In this document: positions 36,007 to 47,828 of the stretch, piece after piece | Position numbering within the stretch: position 1 is the first letter of the stretch | Layout: every line of letters begins with the position of its first letter | NCBI RefSeq assembly: GCF_048544455.1 | Contig: NC_133538.1 | Location: 253,690,491-253,754,490 of the forward strand | Source of the DNA: Silene latifolia | Taxonomy: Eukaryota > Streptophyta > Magnoliopsida > Caryophyllales > Caryophyllaceae | Reading direction: 5' to 3' | Length of the DNA: 64,000 nt | The notes under the pieces: generated by a model | What the model saw: the letters and a program-made list of their open reading frames with translations, nothing else | Told to the model about the DNA's origin: nothing | Database searches by the model: none | Made by a program: the position numbers and the translations under genes

Positions 36007-36976
36007 TGTAAGGTAATATCCGTATAAAACCCTTTAAAATTAAGGACTATAACGCAATTTATCATGTGATTAATTGTCATAAACGAAAAATAAGAGAAAC
36101 GATAAAAGAATAAGAATCAACCTCGGGTCCAATGTGAAAAACGCGGCCTAAGAACAGAAATCAACGGAGATTTCCTCCTAATCGTTGCACCCAAGATCGT
36201 CTGAGACTATGCCCCTTGTGCTAGAAATTACTCTCTAATTGCCTTGCAATATTGAGAGAGCCTTTTTGTGAGTTTTCTGATGTGAGATCTAGGATTCCAG
36301 AGAGAGTGCCTCCAAAACCCTAATTTTTGTGCAAATGACAAAAGATTAGGTCAAAAAGAGAGAAGCTCTCCTTTTGTTCATTCGGCCGTGAGGTTGATTA
36401 GGGGAGGGAGTGGGCTTTCCACTTTCTCCTTATTTAACTCGTGGTCCGACTCGTTTTTGCTAAATGTATATGACGGGTTTTTAATTATAAATCGTCATCC
36501 GTTATCGGTTATTAAAATATCGACTAGTCGACATATTAATACATGTCCGACAATGACAATATTGTATAATTAATTAATTCAATATACATTAATTAAACAT
36601 AATCATTTATATTTAATTTACGAATTAACCGCTTAATTCACCTTAGCCAGTATTATTTAATCCGTATTAAATAATTATCTCAACATCGCGTTCGACTAAT
36701 TATTAGTCAATAACTCCGACTAACTGCTTAGTCATATTAGGCATCAACATAACTGTATTTTCATACCGTCACATCTCTCAAACGTATCTTATAGGTGTGA
36801 CTTTTAGGGACCAGTTGATCACCGCCATCTGTATGACAATAACGTTAAACTTATCTAGCAAGCCAACCGTTATTGATAAACGTGGACCAACTGATAAAAA
36901 TACAAAAGTATACCCTTTGATCCTTTTAGAGATTTATATGTCATTGCACTAACTGTGGAGGACACCAACCCCAACA
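36007..36976 (-). repeat. 3' LTR of Copia-1
   Basis: It runs from TGTAAGGTAATATCC to CCCCAACA on the + strand, so it is TGTTGGGG...TTACA in element orientation. 970 bases, about 11 mismatches to 43500-44469. Confidence 0.95.
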
Positions 36977-37102
36977 AGCTCCCACTTGTCCGTACAAGTG
37001 TACGTGCAATAACGTTATCCGCACTAATTGGAGGACACCAGCCCCAACAAACTCCCACTTGTCCGTACAAGTGTATGTGCGATAACCGATTCTCATATTC
37101 AT
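36957..37102 (-). repeat. 73-bp duplication spanning LTR start and polypurine tract
   Basis: GGAGGACACCA.CCCCAACAA followed by .CTCCCACTTGTCCG occurs at 36957 and again at 37030, exactly 73 bases apart with a few mismatches. The inner copy thus carries a second polypurine tract and a second LTR start. Confidence 0.9.
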
Positions 37103-37834
37103 TTAAAATTTCTCCCACTCAATATAAAGCAATTTGCAGATCCGCATCCGCAAAGGTCGTATTTTACAATCGATCTGTATCAAGAGTGGTTTCCCCGACT
37201 AGAGAGTAACTTAACTGATAAAACGAATCCGCATTCGAGCATGGCCATGCATTTCGATTCTGACTCCTCGAGTGGCCCCGAGAAATATCGAGTACACGAT
37301 AAAGGCTGAATATTTCCTTCAACTCGACTCCTGCCGATCTAAGCACAGCATGAAATGACCCAGAAACAATCTACTTGGCCCCCTGTTACGGATGACCATG
37401 AGAAAGAAACCAAAGTCACCCAAAATCTGCCTTAATCTCAAGAGACAGTCAATAGTCAAAAGAATCGACTCTTAGGATCACCATGGAGGTCCTATCCACG
37501 ACCTGGCACCGAATGTTATAAAATATTTAGGACTCCACGTCGTTGTCACAATTGTGTCCTACGAGATATCCGTATAACTCGCCTCTGTGATTGGTCAGTC
37601 AACCGTTTGACTTATGGCTCGTTGAACCCACCATCAACCAACGTCACAAAATAATTGCCAGAGTTATCAGCTCACTTGGGCAATTAAGGACCAAAAAATA
37701 TAATGTTTGTTCAGTTCACTTTGTGGTGTTCAAAATTGTCGTACAACTCCACATGAAAAACAAAATATATAAATATCAAAACGATGATGTCGTATAGAGT
37801 ACACAAGAAAATGAATCTAATCTATAAAAGAGTA
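36977..37834 (-). other. 3' non-coding region of Copia-1
   Basis: About 860 bases between the pol stop and the LTR without a gene. A polypurine-like tract (minus GAGTGGGAGA) lies at about 37111-37121, in addition to those at 36977 and 37050. The middle (about 37400-37560) resembles the conserved blocks of Copia-2 and Copia-3. Confidence 0.7.
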
Positions 37835-39028
37835 CTACAACTCAGGAACACGTTTAATTCCCATGGAATTAACATGCCCTTCATGCTTATCTTGTCGTAA
37901 TGGTTTAGTGAGAGGATCTGCTATATTATCATCTGTAGCAATCTTTTCTATCACTACCTCCTTTTGCTCCACGTAATCTCGGATTAGATGAGCTTTCCGT
38001 TGTACATGTCTAGACTTGTTGCTAGACTTAGGCTCCTTAGCTTGGAAGAAGGCACCTCTATTGTCGCAATAGATGGTGATCGGGTCATTCGAACTAGGCA
38101 CTACAGATAGTCCTTGTAAGAATTGACGCATCAATATCGCTTCCTTTGCAGCTTCAGACGCGGCATAGTACTCGGACTCAGTCATAGAATCTGTTGTAAC
38201 ACTTTGTTTGGAACTCTTCCAGCTGACTGCAGCGCCATTAAGAGTAAAAACGAATCCAGACTGAGATTTCGAGTCATCTCGATCCGTTTGGAAGCTAGCA
38301 TCTGCGTAACCGGTTGCGCATAGCTTTTGAGCGTCTCCATAAGTCAATACCCAATCTTTAGTCCTCCGTAGGTACTTAAGGATGTTCTTGACAGCCATCC
38401 AATGTGATTCACCTGGATGCTGTTGGAATCGATTCGTCATACTCAATGCATATGCCACGTCCGGACGTGTGCATATCATGACATACATGATTGATCCTAT
38501 AGCCGATGCATAAGGAATCCGTGTCATGCGCTCTTTCTCTTCCGGTGTCTCTGGTGCCTGAGACTTGCTCAAATGCACCCCTGGAGCCATAGGAAGGAAA
38601 CCCTTTTTAGAGTTAGTCATGCTGAATCTCTCTAGAATCTTGTCTATATAAGATTCTTGACTGAGAGATAACATCCGACGTGATCTATCTCGATAGATAC
38701 GGATGCCCAAAATTCTTTGTGCCTCACCCAGATCTTTCATCTGGAAATGGTTCTTCAACCATACTTTTACCAAAGTTAAGAGAGGTATGTCATTCCCAAT
38801 CAGGAGTATGTCATCAACATACAATATTAGGAAGACAATCTTGCTCCCACTCGACTTAATATATAGACATGGTTCCTCGACCGATCGAGTAAATCCATTT
38901 TCTTTTATCACTTGGTCGAAACGATGATTCCAACTCCTAGAAGCTTGCTTAAGTCCATAAATGGAACGCTTAAGCTTGCACACTTTTTTAGGATGTTCAG
39001 GATCGATGAAACCTTCGGGTTGTACCAT
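37835..39028 (-). pseudogene. Copia-1 reverse transcriptase (C part) and RNase H
   Basis: 397 residues after the premature stop. RT: MVQPEGF, SIYGLKQASRSW and the catalytic YVDD at residues 70-73. RNase H: GYADASFQTD (Asp), TESEYYAASEAAKEA (Glu), IYCDNRGAF (Asp) and ADPLTKPL near the end. All expected catalytic residues are present. It continues in frame with the upstream piece (39029-40006), so only a TAA codon at 39029-39031 separates them. This is the minus-strand 3' end of pol; the natural stop lies at 37835-37837. Confidence 0.9.
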
Positions 39029-40006
39029 TTACAACTCTTCCTCCAAAAAACCGTTTAAGAAGGCGGTTTTCACATCCATCTGCCAAATTTCATAGTCATG
39101 AAAAGTGGCAATCGCTAAGATAATCCGAATGGAGCGCATCATGACCACGGGTGCAAAACTTTCATCGTAGTGCAAACCTGGCACTTGGGTGAAACCTTTA
39201 ACAACTAGTCGTGCTTTATAGATGTCTTGTTGACCTTCCACAAAATGCTTTATCTTGTAAATCCATTTGCATTGAAGGGGACGAACCTTAGCAGGCAAGT
39301 CAACAAGGTCCCATACGTTGTTCTCATACATGGAGTCCATCTCGGATTGCATGGCCTCAAGCCATAGCTTTGAGTCGGAACTAGTCATGGCACCTTTATA
39401 GGTTGCGGGTTCACTACTCGTTAAGAGTAGAATGTCATATATGTCATGTTCCTCGACCATACCTATGTATCTGTCCGGAGGAATAGAGACTGTTCCCGAC
39501 CTCCTAGGTTCCTCAGGAATACTAACCGCAGCCGGGATTGACGGAACTGGTTCCTCCAATGGTTGCTCGGCATTTGGCTCTGGAATCTCCGACAGCTCAA
39601 AGATTCTATTACTCTTCGCGTTCTCGAGAAACTCCTTCTCTAAGAATGTCGCACTAGCCGCAACAAATACACGTTGTTCGGTTGGCGAATAGAAGTAATG
39701 ACCAAATGTTCCTTTAGGATAACCTATAAAGTATGTCTTGACCGATCGCGGGCCGAACTTATCCTCGTGTCTCAACTTGACATAAGCCTCGCAGCCCCAA
39801 ACCCGTATAAAGGACAACTTAGGATCCGTTCCCTTCCATAGTTCATATGGAGTCTTGTCAACAGCTTTAGACGGACTTCGGTTAAGTATTAGAGCGGTGA
39901 TGTGAAGAGCATAACCCCACAATGAATCGTGCAATACGGTGTGACTCATCATGGATCGAACCATATCAAGTAGTGTTCGATTTCTCCGTTCGGACACACC
40001 ATTCAA
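39029..40006 (-). pseudogene. Copia-1 integrase C-terminus and RT N-terminus
   Basis: 325 residues. It starts NGVSERRNRTLLDMVRSMM, which carries the catalytic Glu of the DDE triad, then GYALHITALILNRSPSKA and WGCEAYVKLR of the integrase tail. A linker follows, then the RT opening WLEAMQSEMDSM, CKWIYKIK, ARLVVKGFTQ and QMDVKTAFLNG with the first catalytic Asp. It ends at TAA just before MVQPEGF, where other Copia elements usually carry Tyr, so a single base change explains the stop. The join to the upstream piece is a one-base frame change near 40010-40025. Confidence 0.9.
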
Positions 40007-41871
40007 CCGAGGTGTTCCGGTGGAGTTAAGCGTAAGGCAATCCCACAGTCCTTAAGGTGTTGATCAAACTCGTGTGAAAGATACTCGCCACCACGGTCTG
40101 ATCGTAGTGTTTTAATCTTTCTACCCAGTTGGTTCTGTACCCGATTCTGGTATTCTTTGAATTTCTCAAAGGAATTACTTTTATGCTTCATTAAGTAGAC
40201 ATAGCCATATCTAATTAAATCGTCCGTGAAAGTGATGAAATACCTATAGCCTTCTCGTGCGGTGATTGACATAGGTCCACACACATCCGTATGTATGAGT
40301 CCTAATAGGTCAGCAGCGCGCATTCTAACACCTTTGAAGGAAATTCGAGTCATCTTACCAATGAGACATGATTCACACGTGCCAAATGATTGAAAATCAA
40401 AGGCCAAGATAGCTCCATTCTTTATGAGTTGTTTAACGCGTTTCTCATTAATGTGTCCCATACGGCAGTGCCATAGATAAGTTTGATCTTTGTCACCAAC
40501 CTTTAACTTTTTATTCATTACGTGCAATATTTCAGTGGTCTGATCTAAAACATAAATTCCATTCATGGAGACCGCCTTACCATAAATCATATCGTGTAAC
40601 GAGAAAATGCAGCTATTATTCTCTATTACAAATGAAAAACCAAGTTTGTCAAGTGCGTAAACTGAAATAATGTTTTTGGATAGACTGGGTACATAATAGC
40701 AGTTATATAAAAATAACTCAAATCCGCTAGGAAGCTGGATCACATATGTTCCCCTCGAGACGGCAGCCACTCGCGCTCCATTCCCAACACGCAGGTCCAC
40801 CTCACCCTTTACGAGGGGTTCGATGTTTCGGAGCCCCTGCACATGATTGCATAGATGAGAACCACAACCAGTATCTAGTACCCAAGTTCCGTAACTTGCA
40901 TGGTTAATCTCAATCATATGAACAAAAGTAGAAGAAGAAGAAGACATACCAACAGGAGTAACGCGACCTGCTTTTATGTCCTCATAATATACAGGACATG
41001 TACGCCTCCAATGCCCAGTCCTGTGGCAATGGTGGCATTCCATGTTACCGGTCTCGCTCTTTGTCGCGCCTGGTGAGCTGCTCGACTCACCAGGCCCACT
41101 CTTACCTGATCCCAACTTCTTAAACTTCGGTTTACCTACTGCTAGGTCTGCCTGAGCTTTGCCCTTACCCTTGCCGTTGTTTGACACAACGAGAACATCC
41201 TGTTTTAGGCTCCCACTAAACTTCATGTCCTTCTCGGTCTGTACGAGAAGGGAGTGTAGTGCATGAGGACTTTTCTTCAAATCATTCATATAGTAATTGG
41301 CTCTAAAGAGCGCAAAACCATCGTGGAGTGAATGAAGCATGCGGTCAATCACGATGTTCTCACTGATCTTACAATCAAGTGCCTCCAGTTTCTCGACATT
41401 CTCAATCATCTTTGAGAATGTGTGGGCTAACGGTTGGCCCTTCCGGAGTTTCGCCTCAAAGAAGCGACAAGTATGCTCATAGGTTACGATTCTCGGTGCT
41501 TTCGAGAATTCCTTAGTGAGCGTGGTGAAAATCTTGTTTGCACCTTGGGCTATGAAGCGTTTCTGCAAATTGGATTCCATTGCAAAAATGAGTACGTTCT
41601 TTATCGCACCCGCTTCCATGACGAAATCGCTATACGTGGCGATCTCGTTAGCTCCAGCCGTGGGGCCTGGGTTTGGCGGGATGGGCTCTATCAGATATTT
41701 GAGCTTCCCGTTAGCAATGGCAGCATTCCGTAATGCCGCCTCCCAGTCCGCGAAGTTTGATCCATCATTCTTCAGTCTAGTAGACTGATTCATCTGATTC
41801 ATGAAGATCCGAAGCCAGGACTCACGGTCTAATGTGGCACTTGGCATTGGGTCGTTCATACGGCCAGCCAT
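40003..41871 (-). pseudogene. Copia-1 gag, protease and integrase N-terminal half
   Basis: 622 residues. The capsid-like gag (about 30-250) contains YEHTCRFFEAKLRKG. The zinc knuckle is CHHCHRTGHWRRTC (279-292, CX2CX4HX4C). The protease has VLDTGCGSHLC with DTG at 333-335. The integrase zinc region uses H468, H473, C499 and C502, and the first two catalytic Asp are D529 (HTDVCGP) and D592 (SDRGGEY). The frame ends after LRLTPP by a one-base loss and resumes in 39029-40006. Domain order protease-integrase-RT marks it as Copia. The exact lineage (Angela/Tork-like is my impression) is not proven. Confidence 0.9.
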
Positions 41872-43485
41872 TTTGTTATTAGCAGTTTAAATGATCGTGT
41901 TCTACACTGAAAAAGAAAGAAAAACAAAACGAAATAAGCAACTCATCGAGGTGATTTAAGTCTAATTAAAATTCATTTTAACGTGTAGACTCATTGCACT
42001 TGTATAATCGATCTACCTCAAGAATTATACAAATGATCCCAAGACTCAATTTCTGTAAATTGATAAGCCAACTGTTTGGCTAGTTCTACCGTTAGAACTC
42101 TCGGTCGATAGATTTCCGTAAATCCTATCTGTAGTCCACCATAATCACAGGATCGTACGAGTGACCATAGTGTTGAGATAAAATAGGTCAATCAGTTCCA
42201 ACTTACCCGACGTAGAAGGGGTCATATTATGCCTACCGACGAAGAAGGGATTCATTGGAGTTTGACCTATAAAGACTATTCTCAATTTTTGGTTATACGA
42301 GGAAGATCCCATCAACTTAGTTTTAATTCATTTTAAGTGAACGAAAGTCTGGCATTACGTGAATGAATTAACTTAGGTGATGGCTTAAAAATTTCGTGTG
42401 ACATCTGTATGTCATAGAAAACTAACGCGTAACCTCTATATGAGTCAGTTTTCATGCAAATATTAGGTGGTTTGGTTTTAGGCGGAATATGATGCAAACT
42501 ATCGTTACGATGAAAAACATAAAAAAAATGTAAAACGTAAATAAAGGTCCTAGTGTGGCCTATCCTAGTAAAATAAAACATAATACAACTTTGGAATCCA
42601 CCGTTGGACCCGAGAAGCTTGTCTTGATGTTCCATCTTGGTCCATGCAGTGGGAGTGAGCATCCGATTCTCCATCTTTGGTCTTCTCAAAATTACAATTA
42701 AAATTTACAAAATATAAACCTATTTACATTCTAAATAAAAACTGTAATTACAAGGAAAAATCCAAAACGGAGATGCGAGATCTCAAAATACAACCAAGAC
42801 CGTGTTCCATCATTACGGTAACACGTTCTACTAAGGCCACACTAAGTTACAACTGTTTGTAAAATTAAATACGTAATAAAACATTCATGGCATTCAAAAA
42901 TAACGATAAATAAAAGATGCATCAACTAAAACAAAATTTATTCGTGACATAATTCCGTAATTATGTTAAATTTATCCAAACCACCTTTTAACGATTAAAA
43001 TTATGTGACAAAACCGCTTCTATCAACTTAATTTTAATTCATGACAATCCGTTACTTTAAATCGCTTTAAAATAACTAAATGGTACGTGAGTGAACCGTT
43101 TCACTATCAAGCGAGTGTACAACATCCGTATAGTGTACATATTATGGCCAAAACAAAAAAAATACCGATTTTTTTTTTTTATTTCGGCTTGACCGAGAGC
43201 AAGAAAGGAAAAAAAAATGCCGAAACATCAAAACCCTCGTGAAAAACGATTGAACAAAACAAAACCAATTGTAATTTTGATATAATTCGTATAAAATTAA
43301 ATCGACAATTGATAAATCTTTAACATATTGCTATAAAGACCGATTATAATAACAATATGTAAAAACAAAACGAAAACAAAACAGCCGTGTAAAAAAAAAA
43401 AATCGGCCGCACGGTTTTCAAGGCAAAAAAAATTATCGATTCAAATCGTTTTATGAAAATCACGATGAAAAATTTACGTAACCTC
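41872..43485 (-). other. Leader of Copia-1
   Basis: About 1.6 kb of non-coding DNA between primer site and gag. 42070-42130 is shared with Copia-2 (34330-34520) and, weakly, Copia-3 (56410-56460). Open frames here have no domains. Confidence 0.6.
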
Positions 43486-43497
43486 GCTCTGATACCA
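43486..43497 (-). other. Primer-binding site of Copia-1
   Basis: The + strand GCTCTGATACCA is the reverse complement of TGGTATCAGAGC, complementary to the initiator-Met tRNA, two bases from the LTR. Confidence 0.9.
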
Positions 43498-43499
43498 CT

Positions 43500-44469
43500 T
43501 GTAAGGTAATATCCGTATAAAACCCTTTAAAATTAAGGACTATAACGCAATTTATCATGTGATTAATTGTCATAAACGAAAAACAAGAGAAACGATAAAA
43601 GAATAAGAATCAACCTCGGGTCCTATGTGAAAAACGCGGCCTAAGAACAGAAATCAATGGAGATTTCCTCCTAATCGTTGCACCCAAGATCGTCTGAGAC
43701 TATGCCCCTTGTGCTAGAAATTACTCTCTAATTGCCTTGCAATATTGAGAGAGCCTTTTTGTGAGTTTTCTGATGTGAGATCTAGGATTCCAGAGAGAGT
43801 GCCTCCAAAACCCTAATTTTTGTGCAAATGACAAAAGATTAGGTCAAAAGGAGAGAAGCTCTCCTTTTGTTCATTCGGCCGTGAGGTTGATTAGGGGAGG
43901 GAGTGGGCTTTCCACTTTCTCCTTATTTAACTCGTGGTCCGACTCGTTTTTGCTAAATGTATATGACGGGTTTTTAATTATAAATCGTCATCCGTTATCG
44001 GTTATTAAAATATCGACTAGTCGACATATTAATACATGTCCGACAATGACAATATTGTATAATTAATTAATTCAATATACATTAATTAAACATAATCGTT
44101 TATATTTAATTTACGAATTAACCGCTTAATTCACCTTAGCCAGTATTATTTAATCCGTATTAAATAATTATCTCAACATCGCGTTCGACTAATTATTAGT
44201 CAATAACTCCGACTAACTGCTTAGTAATATTAGGCATCAACATGACTGTATTTTCATACCGTCACATCTCTCAAACGTATCCTATAGGTGTGACTTTTAG
44301 GAACCAGTTGATCACCGCCATCTGTATGACAATAACGTCAAACTTATCTAGCAAGCCAACCGTTATTGATAAACGTGGACCAACTGATAATAATACAAAA
44401 GTATACCCTTTGATCCTTTTAGAGATTTATATGTCATTGCACTAACTGTGGAGGACACCAACCCCAACA
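43500..44469 (-). repeat. 5' LTR of Copia-1
   Basis: 970 bases, TGTTGGGG...TTACA in element orientation. It carries the shared block (about 44281-44340) found in all Copia-type LTRs of this window. Confidence 0.95.
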
Positions 44470-44562
44470 AAAACCTCTTCTAACACAATTTTTGAGTTTT
44501 TATAAATTATCACATAATTCATTAAAATGCTTAAAATCAACATGCAAATTACAAGCATAAGC

Positions 44563-44730
44563 TGTAATACTCCGTATTTATGAGTCTTCGGGTACTCTAT
44601 CGAGTAGCCCGTTACTCGATCGAGTATGTTTGGGAACTCGATCGAGTAGGGGTCTGGGCAGCGTGTTTTCTTGTTTTGAGGTTTTGGCGCGTATGTTTAT
44701 ATCCACCCCTTTTTCTATGATAGTTTCAAG
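44563..44730 (+). repeat. Truncated 5' LTR fused to leader
   Basis: It starts TGTAATACTCCGTATTTATG as the 3' LTR does, but after the first palindromes (44594-44650) it leaves the LTR sequence and runs into leader before the gag start at 44731. More than 1.2 kb of LTR and the primer site are missing. Confidence 0.85.
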
Positions 44731-45204
44731 ATGCCACCCAAGAAAACTACTTTGTATGCGAGAGCTGAGCTTATGAACATAGATGACATCGTTAAGATGT
44801 TGGAGCATCAGGATGCTCTCACTGAGGCTTTAAAAACTGTGGGGAAAGATAAGGATAAGGATAAGGAGAAGGAGGTTGATCATTCTAAAATCAGCCTCTA
44901 TATCGCGAGGTTTTACCCGAAAGAGTACAAGGGAGTTGGGGAGCCTAACTTTCTTGATTGTTGGCTTAGCGAGATGGAGAACATATTAGAATTGGTTCAC
45001 TGTCCTGATGAGATGAGAGTGGAACAAGCTGCGTTCTATCTGAGGGAGGCAGCTGGAAAGTGGTGGGATACAGTGAAAGTGAGTGCTAAGGAGATATATA
45101 CAAACCAAGGTTTACCTGCTATACCTTGGGAGGAGTTTCGTAGGGCTGTGAGAAAGGAGTTTGTACCGGAGCATGTGAGGAGTAAGTTGAGAGAAGAGTT
45201 TTGA
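44731..45204 (+). pseudogene. Tekay gag, N-terminal part
   Basis: 157 residues from MPPKKTTLYARAELM. A charged KDKDKDKEKE stretch is followed by the capsid core: YIARFYPKEYKG, WLSEMENILELV, AAFYLREAAGKWWD, WEEFRRAVRKEFVP. This is the plant Ty3 gag fold that forms the particle shell. The frame stops in REEF and continues at 45201 one frame over, explained by loss of one T in a T-run. Confidence 0.85.
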
Positions 45205-46406
45205 GTTTTAAGATGACCGCTGAGATGTCTGTGGCCGAGTACTACAGGCAGTTTAATGAGAAGTCTAGGTATGCTGAGGATATGGGTTTGAGTGAGGAGA
45301 ATTTGGCATTGAGGTTTGAGAGAGGGTTGACCCCCAAAATTATGGATAAGTTACCCGTGGGAATCCTTACTGATGTTAAGGAAGCTTATGAGAGGGCTAG
45401 GAGAGCTGAGAGGTTGGTGGAGATGGCTCAGGAGAGGTCAGGGGGTGAGAAAAGGAAGTCTGAGAGCGAGGGTGGTGGCCAGTCTAATCACAAGAAAGGC
45501 AACCACAATCAGTCTAAGGGGTTTTCTTCTGGGTCAGGGTTCAGTGTTGGGGCTTCCTTTGGGCGTGGCCGTGGAAGTGTTAGTGGTAGTTGGGGAGTGA
45601 CCTGCTATAGCTGTGGTGGAGTGGGCCACAAGAGACATGAGTGCACAAGTGCACCGGGATCTTTCCAGAGCCCTGCGCAGAGCTACGCGAGCAAAGCACC
45701 AGGGTGGGTCATGGCCAAACCGGGAAGTCAGAGTTACCAGAGTGGAGGCAACCGCAACGGCGGTAATTCTTATCAGAAACCACCAACGAACAACAACAAC
45801 AATCAAGGGTCGGGTGCTAAGCCGACCACATCAGCCAATACTGTCCAGGGAGGTGGACAGAAGACCAATGGAAAGTTATTCGTGATGGAGAAGAAAGCAG
45901 CTAAGGAGGATGCTCACGTTATCACCGGTACTTTCCTTGTTAATGGTATTCCTACCTTTGTTTTGTTTGATTCGGGGGCTTCTCGGTCGTTTGTGTCTTC
46001 AAGCCATGTTAAGCGGTTGGGTTTGAGGGTATATGAGTCTGTTAGTGAGCAAGTTTTTATACCTTCGGGTGAGTCTGTATCATGTGGGAGATTGTTTAGA
46101 GATGTATCTAAGATAGTTGGGCAAGTTGATCTACCTGTAGACTTGCTAGAGTTTCCTTTTAACGGTTTTGAGATGATAGTCGGGATGGATTGGCTGGGAA
46201 AGTATAAAGCTAAGATAGACTGTCATCAAAAGAAAGTGTCTTTGAGAGGGCCTAAGGGTATTATTGTGTCTTATCGTGGGTTTTTAGTCAAACCCAAAGT
46301 TAAGTTGATTGCAGCTATCACGTTGAAGTCTTATCTAAGGAAGGGATGTCCTTTGATCTTGTGCCATGTGAGAGATGACCGGATAGAGAGTCCGAAGCGA
46401 TTTTGA
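45201..46406 (+). pseudogene. Tekay gag C-terminus, zinc knuckle and protease
   Basis: 401 residues continuing gag (SVAEYYRQFNE, RFERGLTP). A basic Gly/Ser/Asn linker follows, then the nucleocapsid knuckle CYSCGGVGHKRHEC (135-148) that binds RNA. The aspartic protease has VLFDSGASRSFVS with the DSG triad at 257-259, followed by VGMDWL typical of Ty3 proteases. It terminates near 46404. Similarity to the linker before RT continues in shifted frames through 46535 (a FADVFP stretch, then IPGLPP, then FTIELKP), so at least two frameshifts separate protease and RT. Confidence 0.85.
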
Positions 46407-47828
46407 GATACCGGTGGTGGGAGAGTTTGCCGATGTTTTTCCGACGACATTCCGGGGTTGCCACCGAAGAGGGAGAGATTTCACCATTGAGTTGAAGCCG
46501 AGGGACAGGGGCCAATCTCTAAGGCACCGCACCGTATGGGTCCTAAGGAGATGGAGGAGCTCAGGAAGCAGTTAGATGATTTGATAGAGAAGGGATACAT
46601 TAGACCAAGTGTATCGCCGTGGGGAGCACCAGTTCCTTTCGTGAAGAAGAAAGATGGGAGTCTGAGGTTGTGCATAGATTACAGGGAGCTGAACCGAGTG
46701 ACGGTGAAGAACAAGTATGCTTTGCCAAGGATAGATGACCTGTTTGATCAGTTGAGTGGTGCATCAGTGTTTTCTAAGATTAATTTGAGGTTGGGGTACC
46801 ATCAGGTGAAGATTAGAGAGGTAGGCATACCAAAGACAACTTTCACGTCGAGGTATGGCCATTATGAGTATGTGGTGATGCCGTTTGGGTTGTCTAATGC
46901 ACCAGCAGTGTTTATGGATTTGATGAATAGAATCTTCAGACAGTTCTTGGACCAGTTTCTAGTGGTATTTATCGATGATATCTTAGTCTATTCTAAGAAT
47001 AACGAGGAGTATGAGGAGCATCTGAGGATCGTGTTGCAAACGTTGAGGGAGCATGAGTTGTATGCTAAGCTGTCCAAGTGTGAGTTCTAGTTAGAGAAAG
47101 TTGCTTTTATAGGGCATATGATCTCTAAGGAGGGAGTGGCTGTGGATCCGGCGAAGATTGAGGGAGTGACAAAGTGGGAAGCACCAAAGAATGTTGCTGA
47201 GATCAGGAGTTTTCTGGGTTTAGCTCGATACTACAGACGGATCATGAAAGATTTCTCCAAGATAGCTAGACCTATGACAGCGTTGATGGGAAAAGAGAAC
47301 AGGTTTCGTTGGGATGAGAGTTGTGAGACGGCATTCCAAACATTAAAGGAGCGTTTGACCACAGCTCCTGTCTTAGCATTGCCTGAAGGGAGCGAGAACA
47401 TTGAGGTTTATACAGATGCCTCCAAGAATGAGTTGGGATGTGTGTTGATGCAGAATGGTAAAGTGATTGCCTATGCTTCTAGGCAATTGAAGCCTTATGA
47501 GGAGAACTACCCTACTCATGATCTGGAGTTGGGTACGGTGGTGTTTGCTCTCAAGATTTGGAGACATTACCTTTATGGAGCAATCTTTAAGGTATTTTCT
47601 GATCACAAGAGTCTCAAGTACATTTTCACTCAAAAGGAGTTGAACATGAGACAGAGGAGGTGGATGGAGCTGATTGGCGATTATGACATGGAAATCATCG
47701 ACCATGAAGGGAAGGCCAATATAGTTTCTGATGCTTTGAGTAGGAAGAGTGTACATTCTCTGTGTATAGCTCTATCTTTGATGAGGCTGAGAGATGAGGT
47801 AGCGAGGTTTGGGATACATATGATATAG
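46407..47828 (+). pseudogene. Tekay reverse transcriptase and RNase H
   Basis: [61 protein letters not shown] and the catalytic FIDD (145-148 of the readable frame). The first catalytic Asp in FSKIDL-type motifs is Asn here (FSKINL), which should kill activity. A TAG at 47088-47090 replaces the Trp expected after CEF. RNase H (47118-47828) keeps [11 protein letters not shown] (Asp), [15 protein letters not shown] (Glu), [11 protein letters not shown] (Asp) and [11 protein letters not shown]. It ends at a TAG at 47826-47828. Confidence 0.9.

Larger units (their letters stand above)
36007..44469 (-). mobile_element. Copia-1: nearly intact Copia retrotransposon
   Basis: The two LTRs of 970 bases each are flanked by the target duplication AAAAC (36002-36006 and 44470-44474). 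Reading on the minus strand: 5' LTR 44469-43500, primer site 43497-43486, leader, gag-protease-integrase-RT-RNase H (41871-37835), long 3' non-coding region, polypurine tract, 3' LTR 36976-36007. By eye the LTRs differ at about 11 positions with no indel, near 1.1 percent, so the insertion is young. The coding region has one frameshift and one nonsense codon. Confidence 0.95.

Noticed and set aside
36388-36573. 61-residue frame occurring identically at 43881-44066
   Set aside because: It is repeated only because it lies in the paired LTRs of Copia-1.
42333-42689. 118-residue frame in the Copia-1 leader
   Set aside because: No domain, non-coding position between primer site and gag, no counterpart in Copia-2 or Copia-3.
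45534-45885. Alternative frames over the gag linker
   Set aside because: Shadow frames of the Gly/Asn/Gln-rich nucleocapsid linker.
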